Under the pieces are notes generated by a model. It saw only the letters and a program-made list of their open reading frames with translations. It had not been told where the DNA came from and made no database searches. A program made the position numbers and the translations under genes. From Olleya sp. Hel_I_94 (lineage in GTDB: Bacteria; Bacteroidota; Bacteroidia; Flavobacteriales; Flavobacteriaceae), in NCBI RefSeq assembly GCF_007827365.1, contig NZ_VISI01000001.1, forward strand, positions 250,501 through 314,500: 64,000 nt of DNA, read 5' to 3'. Of this stretch, positions 45,956 to 54,026 are shown one piece after another (positions within the stretch are counted from its first letter, which is position 1; every line of letters begins with the position of its first letter).

Positions 45956-46891
45956 TTAATCGTTTTGAGTAACGATAGATATATTAGAATCACCTATTTG
46001 ATCTACATCACTCATATGTGTATTACCACCTTGATCAACTGTACTTGCATTAAAATTACCAGATTGATAAACATCACTTAAATGAGAAAGACCAATTTGA
46101 CTTACCATACTACTATTAGAGTTACCTAATTGCAACGTTGCAGAATCGTTTTGATCACCATCTTGTATAGTAGAGGCCATATTATTATTTCCTGTTTGAC
46201 TTGTTGTTTCAACATTATCATCTCCATCTTGTGATACATAAGAATCGTTTAAATTACCTATTTGATCAACTAACGAAGAATTATTAATACCTACCTGAAA
46301 AACTCTAGATTCATTATTGTTACCAATTTGATCTACATCACTAAAGTTATCTCCTCCTGTTTGTTTTTGGTTAGAAAAGTTTCTGTTTCCAACTTGTGTT
46401 AAGTAAGCTGTATTTCCTGCAGACTGATTAGGTACTGCATTTTGATTTTGTCGTCCTACATTTCTGTTTCCATCTTGATCAATATCTCCAAAGTTATTGT
46501 CAAAACGCTGGATTTGAACTGATTTGTTTCGGTTACCAAATTGGTTTGTGTAAGCTATATTATCTTCTGCTGCACTTGTACCTTGATCAATACGAGCGTT
46601 GTTTCTGTTTCCTTCTTGATACACATCACCAAGATTTCTATCTCCTGCTTGCTTAACTTTAGACTTGTTTAAATTTCCTAATTGAAATACATCAGAGTCG
46701 TTTGCTTCACCACTGTTTGGATTACCTGGAACAGATCCATATTGATCTACATCAGAGTCATTATTTGCTCCTTGTTGGAATACGTCAGAGTCGTTAGAAA
46801 CACCAGTTTGATCTACATCACTAACGTTTGATTGCGCGAGCATGACTGACCCACACATTAGCGCAGATGCGCATAGAATGATTTTTTTCAT
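45956..46891 (-). CDS. csgA: Second major curlin, CsgA-like
   Basis: A 311-residue secreted curlin (signal peptide ending VMLAQ). It has about 25 half-repeats, such as SDVDQTGVSND, SKVKQAGDRNL and SLVDQIGNLND. The central part (about residues 85-165) is more basic and irregular (RNKSVQIQRFDNNF, GRQNQNAVPNQ) than in the giant paralog. The first and last repeats match those of the giant protein closely, so one gene arose from the other by duplication. Confidence 0.92.
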   Translation of the reverse strand: MKKIILCASALMCGSVMLAQSNVSDVDQTGVSNDSDVFQQGANNDSDVDQYGSVPGNPNSGEANDSDVFQLGNLNKSKVKQAGDRNLGDVYQEGNRNNARIDQGTSAAEDNIAYTNQFGNRNKSVQIQRFDNNFGDIDQDGNRNVGRQNQNAVPNQSAGNTAYLTQVGNRNFSNQKQTGGDNFSDVDQIGNNNESRVFQVGINNSSLVDQIGNLNDSYVSQDGDDNVETTSQTGNNNMASTIQDGDQNDSATLQLGNSNSSMVSQIGLSHLSDVYQSGNFNASTVDQGGNTHMSDVDQIGDSNISIVTQND

Positions 46892-46919
46892 TTTGAATAT
46901 AAATTGATTAATAGCATCT

Positions 46920-46927
46920 CAAAGATA
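46920..46927 (-). promoter_or_regulatory. Probable -7 element of the second curlin gene
   Basis: TATCTTTG on the minus strand, 29 nt before the ATG, followed by the same TGCTATTAATCAAT leader as at the giant curlin gene. Confidence 0.5.
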
Positions 46928-47032
46928 TATATTATATGTATCAAAAAATGATAATACCATATAAATCAGCATATTTAAAGCAACTTTTCGATAATCTCAT
47001 AATTTTCTCGGACAAACAGAATTATAGAGCAC

Positions 47033-47066
47033 AAAAAAGCCTCAATAAATATTGAGGCTTTTTTTT
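47033..47066 (-). terminator. Terminator after glnN
   Basis: GCCTCAATA (47039-47047) and TATTGAGGC (47050-47058), flanked by A6 and T8 runs. Confidence 0.9.
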
Positions 47067-47082
47067 ATAACTATTTATCCAT

Positions 47083-49269
47083 TTATTTAGTAAACAACAA
47101 CTCTCTGTACTTTGTTAAAGGCCACAACTCGTCATCAACTAACAATTCAAGTTTATCACAGTGGTATCTAATATCATCAAATAAAGGCTTAACCTTGTTA
47201 CAATAAGCTTTAGCTTTGGTTTCTATATTTTCATCTTTATTAGACTTTTTACGTGCTTCAGTCATTTTAGTCACGTTAGAATTAATAGATGCAATATGCT
47301 CTGAAATTTCTTCAATTAAATTAAGTTGTTCTTTCGCAAACTTTTTAAAATCTGCTCCATAGATCTCTTTTAAGCCTTTTACATTTTTAATTAGTATATT
47401 TTGATATCTAACAGCTGTAGGTACAACATGGTTACGAGCAATATCACCTATAACACGACTTTCAATTTGCACACGAAGTACATACTCCTCCATTTCAATT
47501 TCATAACGCGCTTCAGACTCAATCTTATTCATGACACCTAAACCTTCAAACAGTTCTAAAGTTTTTTTAGATACTTTAGCCTTTAAGGCTTCTGGTGTCG
47601 TTTTATTATTACTTAAGCCTCTTTTTTCTGCTTCCTTCTCCCAAGCTTCACCATATCCATTACCTTCAAATAATATGTTTTTAGATTTTTTGATGTATTC
47701 TCTTAATATGTTAAAGATAGCATCATCTTTTTTCATGTCCTTTTTCTCTATTAAGGTATCTACCTCTTTTTTAAAGTCGATTAATTGTTTTGCAACAATA
47801 CTATTTAAAACCGTCATTGGGTTAGCACAATTAGCAGTAGATCCAACCGCTCTAAACTCGAATTTATTTCCTGTAAAGGCAAAAGGAGACGTCCTATTAC
47901 GATCAGTATTATCTAGCAATACATCAGGTATTTTACCAACAACATTAAGTTTTAAATCTGTTTTTTCTTCTGGAGACAACTTGCCATCCGTTACATTTTC
48001 TAACTCATTTAAAGTTTTAGTTAACTGATCTCCTATAAATACAGATATAATGGCAGGAGGCGCCTCATTAGCTCCTAAACGATGATCATTACTTGCAGAT
48101 GCAATTGCAGCACGCAGCAGCTCTTCATTATCATATACTGCTTTAATAGTATTTATAAAAAAGGTTAAAAACTGAAGATTACTCATAGGTGTTTTTCCTG
48201 GTCCTAATAAGTTAACTCCAGTATCTGTACTTAAACTCCAATTGTTATGCTTCCCAGAACCATTGACTCCTGCAAAAGGTTTTTCGTGAAATAGAACTTT
48301 AAAATTATGTCTGTCTGAAATCTTATCCATCACATCCATTAATAATGAATTATGGTCTACAGCCAAATTAGCTTCGTCATAAATTGGTGCTAATTCAAAT
48401 TGATTAGGTGCCACCTCATTATGTCTAGTTTTTACCGGAATGCCTAATAGCATGCACTCTGTTTCAAGATCTCTCATAAAAGCCATAGCACGATTTGGTA
48501 TTGTCCCAAAATAGTGATCATCTAACTGTTGTCCTTTAGCTGGAGAGTGTCCTAATAATGTACGACCTGTTTGCACTATATCTGGTCTAGACATTGCCAA
48601 ATCACGATCTATTAAAAAATACTCTTGCTCCCAACCTAAAGAGGCATTTACTTTTTTAACATTTTTATCAAAATACTTACACACAGCTACAGCTGCACTA
48701 TCTACAGCCTGTAATGCTCTAAGTAAAGGCGTTTTATAATCTAAAGCTTCTCCTGTGTAAGACACAAAAACGGTTGGAATACACAATGTTGTACCATATA
48801 TAAAAGCAGGAGACGTTGGGTCCCAAGCTGTATAACCACGAGCTTCAAAGGTATTTCTTATTCCTCCATTAGGAAAACTTGATGCATCAGGTTCTTGTTG
48901 CACTAATTGTCCGCCTCCAAATTTCTCTATTGCTAATCCGCCTCCAATAGTTTCAAAAAAAGCATCATGCTTTTCTGCTGTTGCACCTGTTAAAGGCTGA
49001 AACCAGTGCGTGTAATGAGTTGCTCCTTTGGAGATAGCCCATTCTTTCATTCCTGTAGAAATATGATCTGCAACTATTCTATCAATTTTTTTTCCCAATT
49101 TAATAGCATCACTAACACTTTCAAAAGCTTCTTTAGTTAAATATTGACGCATGGTGGACTCATTAAAAACATTGCTTCCAAAAATTTCTGAGCGTCGTTG
49201 TTTTTCTTCAATTACAACAGGACGTCGTTTTAATGATTCTTTTATAGCATGAAATCTTAATGTTGACAT
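47083..49269 (-). CDS. glnN: Glutamine synthetase type III
   Basis: A 728-residue GSIII, the large dodecameric form common in Bacteroidota. Visible GSIII segments: FNESTMRQYL near the start, THYTHWFQPLTGATAEKHDAF, the catalytic GWEQEYFLIDRDL, ETECMLLGIPVKTRHNEVAPNQFE split by its conserved motifs, GVNGSGKHNNWSLSTD, and NDHRLGANEAPPA. It makes glutamine from glutamate, ammonia and ATP. It is divergent from a second, unrelated-class glutamine synthetase gene. Confidence 0.96.
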   Translation of the reverse strand: MSTLRFHAIKESLKRRPVVIEEKQRRSEIFGSNVFNESTMRQYLTKEAFESVSDAIKLGKKIDRIVADHISTGMKEWAISKGATHYTHWFQPLTGATAEKHDAFFETIGGGLAIEKFGGGQLVQQEPDASSFPNGGIRNTFEARGYTAWDPTSPAFIYGTTLCIPTVFVSYTGEALDYKTPLLRALQAVDSAAVAVCKYFDKNVKKVNASLGWEQEYFLIDRDLAMSRPDIVQTGRTLLGHSPAKGQQLDDHYFGTIPNRAMAFMRDLETECMLLGIPVKTRHNEVAPNQFELAPIYDEANLAVDHNSLLMDVMDKISDRHNFKVLFHEKPFAGVNGSGKHNNWSLSTDTGVNLLGPGKTPMSNLQFLTFFINTIKAVYDNEELLRAAIASASNDHRLGANEAPPAIISVFIGDQLTKTLNELENVTDGKLSPEEKTDLKLNVVGKIPDVLLDNTDRNRTSPFAFTGNKFEFRAVGSTANCANPMTVLNSIVAKQLIDFKKEVDTLIEKKDMKKDDAIFNILREYIKKSKNILFEGNGYGEAWEKEAEKRGLSNNKTTPEALKAKVSKKTLELFEGLGVMNKIESEARYEIEMEEYVLRVQIESRVIGDIARNHVVPTAVRYQNILIKNVKGLKEIYGADFKKFAKEQLNLIEEISEHIASINSNVTKMTEARKKSNKDENIETKAKAYCNKVKPLFDDIRYHCDKLELLVDDELWPLTKYRELLFTK

Positions 49270-49418
49270 ATTCTTTTTTTTAATTAGTTGAATTACGAAT
49301 TTACAAAAAATAACACTTGTAAAATGTCATACCCTAAAAAAAACAGGGTTATTAACATTCTTTTAATAAAATTACCAATTACACCCATATTTTTTTAGAG
49401 GTGAATTCAATTTTATTC

Positions 49419-49426
49419 TATATTTG
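49419..49426 (+). promoter_or_regulatory. Probable -7 element of the GSII-type gene
   Basis: TATATTTG, an exact TAnnTTTG, 31 nt before the start codon. The -33 box is unclear. Confidence 0.45.
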
Positions 49427-49457
49427 CCTTAACATATAACTAAAATGAGTTTTTACC

Positions 49458-50477
49458 ATGAAAAAATCTAAATTAGAATACATCTGGTTAGATGGATACT
49501 TTCCAACACAAAACATGAGAAGTAAAACTAAAGTTGAAAATGACTTTAGTGGAAAATTAGAAGACTGCCCAATTTGGTCTTTTGATGGTTCATCTACTAA
49601 ACAGGCTTCAGGAGGCGCTTCTGATTGTCTTTTAAAACCTGTCGCAATTTACCCAGATCCTGCAAGAAGAGATGGTTATTTAGTAATGACAGAAGTTTTA
49701 AATGCAGATGGCACACCACATGTATCTAATGGTAGAGCCACTATTGAAGATGAAGATGAAGATTTCTGGTTTGGTTTTGAGCAAGAATATTTTATAATGG
49801 ATAACAAAACACAATTACCTTTAGGTTTCCCTATTGGTGGTTATCCTGCACCACAAGGTATGTATTACTGCTCTGTTGGCGGAAGACATACACATGGTAG
49901 AGATTTAGTTGAAGAGCATGCAGACTTATGTATCGATGCTGGCCTAAACTTTGAAGGAATTAACCAAGAGGTTGCTTCTGGACAATGGGAATTTCAATTA
50001 TTTGCTAAAGGTGCTAAAAAAGCAGGAGACGAAATCTGGATTGCAAGATATTTGCTTGACAGATTAACTGAACAATATGGTTATTATATTGAATACCATC
50101 CAAAACCATTAGGTAAAGATATGGATTGGAATGGTTCTGGTATGCACGCTAACTTCTCTAACACTGTTTTAAGAACATGTGGTAGCCAAGAAACTTACGA
50201 GAAAATTTGCGAAGCATTTAGACCAGTAGTTAAAGAGCACATTGCGGTTTACGGAGAGTTTAACGATCAACGTTTAACTGGAGATCACGAAACAGCATCA
50301 ATCCATGACTTTAGTTATGGTGTGTCTGATAGAGGTGCATCTATACGTATTCCAATTATCACTGTAGAGAAAGGATGGAAAGGTTGGTTAGAAGACCGTC
50401 GTCCAGCATCAAATGGTGATCCATACAAAATAGCAGGTCGTATTATTAAAACTGTAAAATCTGCTAATATTAGTTAA
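49458..50477 (+). CDS. Glutamine synthetase type II (eukaryote-like)
   Basis: A 339-residue GSII. The N-terminal beta-grasp part contains YIWLDGYFPTQNMRSKTKV and WSFDGSSTKQA. The catalytic part has FGFEQEYFIMD, GINQEVASGQWEFQL and WNGSGMHANFS. Same reaction as GSIII but a different fold class and a length like that of eukaryotic and rhizobial GSII. Having both next to each other suggests different regulation, for instance by ammonium supply. Confidence 0.93.
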   Translation: MKKSKLEYIWLDGYFPTQNMRSKTKVENDFSGKLEDCPIWSFDGSSTKQASGGASDCLLKPVAIYPDPARRDGYLVMTEVLNADGTPHVSNGRATIEDEDEDFWFGFEQEYFIMDNKTQLPLGFPIGGYPAPQGMYYCSVGGRHTHGRDLVEEHADLCIDAGLNFEGINQEVASGQWEFQLFAKGAKKAGDEIWIARYLLDRLTEQYGYYIEYHPKPLGKDMDWNGSGMHANFSNTVLRTCGSQETYEKICEAFRPVVKEHIAVYGEFNDQRLTGDHETASIHDFSYGVSDRGASIRIPIITVEKGWKGWLEDRRPASNGDPYKIAGRIIKTVKSANIS

Positions 50478-50502
50478 TATTGATTACATAGTTAAATCCA
50501 TT

Positions 50503-50538
50503 AAAAAACGCTTTCTATAACTAGAAAGCGTTTTTTTT
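50503..50538. terminator. Bidirectional terminator between the GSII gene and the antiporter
   Basis: CGCTTTCTA (50509-50517) and TAGAAAGCG (50522-50530), flanked by A6 and T8 runs. Confidence 0.9.
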
Positions 50539-50559
50539 ATATATAAACGATAAACTAAA

Positions 50560-51501
50560 TTACCCTCTAAAAACTAATATTATAAAAACTGCATAAATCA
50601 ATACTAAGCCAAAACCTTTAATTTTACCAATTTCATGCTGCTTAGGCAACAATCCTAGCACTAAAACTAAAGCTGCAAAAATTAACATCCAAAATATATC
50701 TCTGGATAAAATTAAAGATTCTGTTACAGGAATTGTCTTTATCATAGATGTTAAACCCAACACAGACCCAATATTAAAGATATTTGATCCAATCAAATTC
50801 CCTAAAGAGATTGCTTTTTCCTTTTTAGCTGCTGCAATAACCGATGCTGCCAACTCAGGCACGCTTGTACCAATTGCAATCATAGTTACACCAATTACCG
50901 CTTCACTAACACCTAAGCTTGTAGCTATTTGAGTAGCACCTTTAACTAGCCATTCACTACCAAAATACAAAGCTGCTGCACCAATAAATAACCAGATACC
51001 AATTTTAAAGTTAGACACCACAGCTAAGGCATCATCCACTTCCTCTAAATCATCCGTAGATTTTTGTGTTTTAATCAAATAGACTATAAAAACAATTAAT
51101 CCAACAAAAAGCACTAAACCTTCCATAGCAACTAATTGGTTATCATTCCATAAAAAATAATATAACGCCATAGAAAACAACATCATAACTGGCCAAGTCA
51201 ATTTATAAAAAGACTTATCTATTGCGATTGCACCTACAATTGCTGTTATACCAAGCACTAAACCTATGTTTGCTATATTAGAACCCACCACATTATTAAT
51301 TGCTATTGCAGGCGACCCACTTAAAGCTGCTTGCAAACTAACCAACAATTCTGGCGCAGATGTCGCAAAGGACACAACTGTCATACCAATAACAATTTTA
51401 GAAATATTAAGCTTAAAGGACAAGGCTACAGATGATCGCACCAAAAACTCTCCTCCCACTACTAATAATACAAAACCTAAAATAAGATATACTACACTCA
51501 T
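50560..51501 (-). CDS. Calcium/sodium antiporter (CaCA family, YrbG type)
   Basis: A 313-residue membrane exchanger with about ten helices. The two inverted alpha repeats are clear: GGEFLVRSSVALS ... VSFATSAPELLVSL ... NNVVGSNIANIGLVLG in the first half, and GSEWLVKGATQIA ... IGTSVPELAASV ... GNLIGSNIFNIGSVLG in the second. The SAPELLVS and SVPELAAS motifs hold the ion-binding Glu. Start chosen at 51501 (MSVVYL), directly before the first helix. Confidence 0.93.
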   Translation of the reverse strand: MSVVYLILGFVLLVVGGEFLVRSSVALSFKLNISKIVIGMTVVSFATSAPELLVSLQAALSGSPAIAINNVVGSNIANIGLVLGITAIVGAIAIDKSFYKLTWPVMMLFSMALYYFLWNDNQLVAMEGLVLFVGLIVFIVYLIKTQKSTDDLEEVDDALAVVSNFKIGIWLFIGAAALYFGSEWLVKGATQIATSLGVSEAVIGVTMIAIGTSVPELAASVIAAAKKEKAISLGNLIGSNIFNIGSVLGLTSMIKTIPVTESLILSRDIFWMLIFAALVLVLGLLPKQHEIGKIKGFGLVLIYAVFIILVFRG

Positions 51502-51563
51502 AATGATATAATTTTTGCGAAGATACATTTTGAAATCTTCAAAAAGAATTAGGACTTAATTTT

Positions 51564-51580
51564 TTTCGCTGTAGCGGAAA
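51564..51580. repeat. Small palindromic repeat, TTTCGC-N4-GCGGAAA type
   Basis: TTTCGCTGTAGCGGAAA, matching the copy at 6142-6158 apart from the central four bases. Confidence 0.4.
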
Positions 51581-51622
51581 ACACTTTTGTAAAACTAAAA
51601 AAATAGTTAAAAAACTACATTT

Positions 51623-51638
51623 ATAGTTATATAACTAT
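51623..51638. promoter_or_regulatory. Candidate BlaI-type operator
   Basis: ATAGTTATATAACTAT is a perfect 16-bp palindrome 45 nt before the BlaI-family gene. Two further AGTTA half-sites flank it (51605 and 51645 region). BlaI/MecI regulators bind palindromes at their own promoters, so autoregulation is likely. Confidence 0.5.
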
Positions 51639-51682
51639 TTTTTTAGTTATTATTGTATTAACATAAAAACAAACATCTGATT

Positions 51683-52042
51683 ATGCAAAAGTTAACCAAT
51701 AAAGAAGAAGAAATAATGCACATATTATGGAAGCTTGAAAAAGCTTTTGTAAAAGATGTCATGTCAGAAATAAAGGACGACAAACCACACTACAACACTC
51801 TATCCACTATGGTTAGAAATCTGGAAGAAAAAGGCTATGTAAGTTACGAAGCATTTGGAAAAACACATCGCTACTATCCTATAATTTCTAAAGAAGCCTA
51901 TCGTAATAAATTCATGAATACAGCAATAGACAATTACTTTAATAGCTCTTATAAAAATGTAGTGTCTTTTTTTGCTAAAGAAGAAAAAATTAGCGTTGAA
52001 GAATTGAAAGAAATTATTCGTTTAATAGAAAACCAAGATTAA
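51683..52042 (+). CDS. BlaI/MecI/CopY-family transcriptional repressor
   Basis: A 119-residue winged-helix repressor: LTNKEEEIMHILWKLEKAFVKDVM, then the recognition helix region HYNTLSTMVRNLEEKGYVSYEAFGKTHRYYP. A helical dimerisation part follows. In this family a partner M56 membrane protease cleaves the repressor on sensing a signal. The partner gene starts 3 nt downstream. Confidence 0.92.
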   Translation: MQKLTNKEEEIMHILWKLEKAFVKDVMSEIKDDKPHYNTLSTMVRNLEEKGYVSYEAFGKTHRYYPIISKEAYRNKFMNTAIDNYFNSSYKNVVSFFAKEEKISVEELKEIIRLIENQD

Positions 52043-52044
52043 AC

Positions 52045-53955
52045 ATGGATTATTATATAAAAGGGACTGCCATAATAATACTTTTTTACAGCTGTTATAA
52101 ATTGTTTTTACAACGCGACACTTTTTTTCAAGCCAACCGTTGGTTTTTACTAGTAGGTCTATTTGCAGCAACAATACTACCTGTTATAGTGATACCTATT
52201 TACATACACTATACACCTACACAAATAAACCTTCAAAACAACCTTCAAAACAACCTTCAATTTACTTCGTTACAATCGACTACAGCAACAAATTTTGATA
52301 TTTGGTCACTAGTTCCTGTTTTATACATCATAGGATTTCTTTTTATCTTAGCAAAGGTGTTACTTCAATTTTTATCATTATACAAACTGTTTAAAAACAA
52401 AATGCAGATCAAAGAAGGTCCTTTTATATTTATTCAAACTAAAACACCAACAGCACCTTTTTCTTTTTTTAATCGCATTGTTATTAATAGCAATCAATTT
52501 ACCAAAACAGAGCTTGAATATATAATCACCCACGAGAAAATTCATGCTTCGCAATATCACTCTATTGATATTATACTAATACAATTAGCCTCTATCGTGT
52601 TCTGGTTTAATCCGTTTATTTGGTGGTATAAAAAAGAAATTCAACAAAATCTAGAATACATTGCAGACCACCAAACACAACAAAAGATAAAGTGTCCAAA
52701 AAGCTATCAAACAGTTTTGTTAAAAGCCAACTTAAATCAAAATCAATTAGCTTTTACTACTAATTTTTATCAATCATTAATCAAAAAACGAATTATTATG
52801 CTACAAAAATCAAAATCAAAAAACAGTAATTTATTAAAACTCACTATCGTGTTACCTTTTTTAGCGTTATTTCTAATGAGTTTTAATACAAAAAAAGTAT
52901 ATATCGCTAATGCGGAAATACAACAAAATCCAACTATTAACGAAACATTTATAATCACCTACAAGTCTACTGACCAACAGCTTGAAAATATTAAAAATAA
53001 GTTAGAAGACCAGTTAGACGGAATAAAAATTAAATTTTCAGACATTAAAAGAAACCAAAATAATGAGATCATAGCTTTAACAATAGCCACAAAAAATATA
53101 AATCAAATAGATTTTACAAAACATATCACTTTTAATAAATTAGACAGTACACCCATAAATAACACTACTTTACAAATTGTAAATAACCAGCTATTAGTAA
53201 GTGATGACAAAAATGGATCTGTAGTTGCTATATCAAAAAATTGGACCACAACATCAACAACGACTCCATTAATTACAGAACAAGTTAGCAATAAGACCAA
53301 CACAATACATACCCAAGATAATGGTGACAATATTAAACTAATAATAGAAAACACAAACCAAGAAAGCAACATATCAAGCTATAAATTTCAAGCCACAAAT
53401 AATGGAGAAGAAAAAAGCAAGCTTGTCATAGAAGAACAAAGTAACACACCCTTGCTTGTTATAGATGGTCAATTAACAAACAAAACTATTAGCTCTTTAA
53501 AGACAGAAGAAATAGCAAAAATGAGCATATTAAACGAAAAAACAGCCATTACAAAATATGGTTCAAAAGGAAATAATGGAGCAATAGAAATTACAACCAA
53601 TAGCAAAACCACTGAACAAAATAGCAAATGGATAATTGGTGAAAAAGTTGAAACAACAAGCTTATTCTATATTAACGAAGAGGATGCTTCAAAAAACAAA
53701 AGCACATTACATGTTGATAAAAACACACCTGACTTGGTTTTAAACCAGCACAAAGCGTTTTTAACAAGTCAAAAAATAGATATCCAATTCTCAACCATAA
53801 AACGCAATAGTAAGGATGAAATTATCAAAATTAAAATCTCAACAAAAGACAAAAAAGGAAATAAAACTAAAACGACTTATCAATCTAATAAAGGAATAAG
53901 TCCTATAGAAATAAATTTAGATGGTACAGGAGAATTAGAAATAAATTCAAAATAA
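52045..53955 (+). CDS. M56 (BlaR1-like) sensor metallopeptidase with plug-like C-terminal part
   Basis: A 636-residue membrane protein. N-terminal helices (about residues 1-50 and 85-115) lead to a cytoplasmic zincin domain with HEKIH at 163-167 and the ENLEYIADHQ third-ligand segment. Another helix follows at about 265-280. The extracytoplasmic part has two DUF-like repeats (LDGIKIKFSDIKRNQNNEIIALTI and IDIQFSTIKRNSKDEIIKIKI) and, between them, a TonB-plug-like segment (PLLVIDGQLTNK ... YGSKGNNGAIEITT). No penicillin-binding sensor domain is present, so the signal is not evidently a beta-lactam. Confidence 0.88.
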   Translation: MDYYIKGTAIIILFYSCYKLFLQRDTFFQANRWFLLVGLFAATILPVIVIPIYIHYTPTQINLQNNLQNNLQFTSLQSTTATNFDIWSLVPVLYIIGFLFILAKVLLQFLSLYKLFKNKMQIKEGPFIFIQTKTPTAPFSFFNRIVINSNQFTKTELEYIITHEKIHASQYHSIDIILIQLASIVFWFNPFIWWYKKEIQQNLEYIADHQTQQKIKCPKSYQTVLLKANLNQNQLAFTTNFYQSLIKKRIIMLQKSKSKNSNLLKLTIVLPFLALFLMSFNTKKVYIANAEIQQNPTINETFIITYKSTDQQLENIKNKLEDQLDGIKIKFSDIKRNQNNEIIALTIATKNINQIDFTKHITFNKLDSTPINNTTLQIVNNQLLVSDDKNGSVVAISKNWTTTSTTTPLITEQVSNKTNTIHTQDNGDNIKLIIENTNQESNISSYKFQATNNGEEKSKLVIEEQSNTPLLVIDGQLTNKTISSLKTEEIAKMSILNEKTAITKYGSKGNNGAIEITTNSKTTEQNSKWIIGEKVETTSLFYINEEDASKNKSTLHVDKNTPDLVLNQHKAFLTSQKIDIQFSTIKRNSKDEIIKIKISTKDKKGNKTKTTYQSNKGISPIEINLDGTGELEINSK

Positions 53956-53978
53956 GTTACCAAATAAATCTATTAATA

Positions 53979-54010
53979 AAAAAGCCCAAACTATATGTTT
54001 GGGCTTTTTA
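53979..54010. terminator. Bidirectional terminator
   Basis: AGCCCAAAC (53983-53991) and GTTTGGGCT (53997-54005), flanked by A and T runs, between the M56 gene and the convergent endonuclease gene. Confidence 0.9.
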
Positions 54011-54026
54011 CTGTATAGCATAAATA

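Noticed and set aside
43577..46891. Short tandem DNA repeats resembling a CRISPR array or satellite
   Set aside because: The repeats are in one open frame, have a coding period of 33 bp and translate to curlin repeats with a signal peptide in front.
47531..48028. Open frame on the + strand opposite glnN (165 codons)
   Set aside because: Fully inside GSIII on the minus strand, with no promoter or recognisable protein motif.
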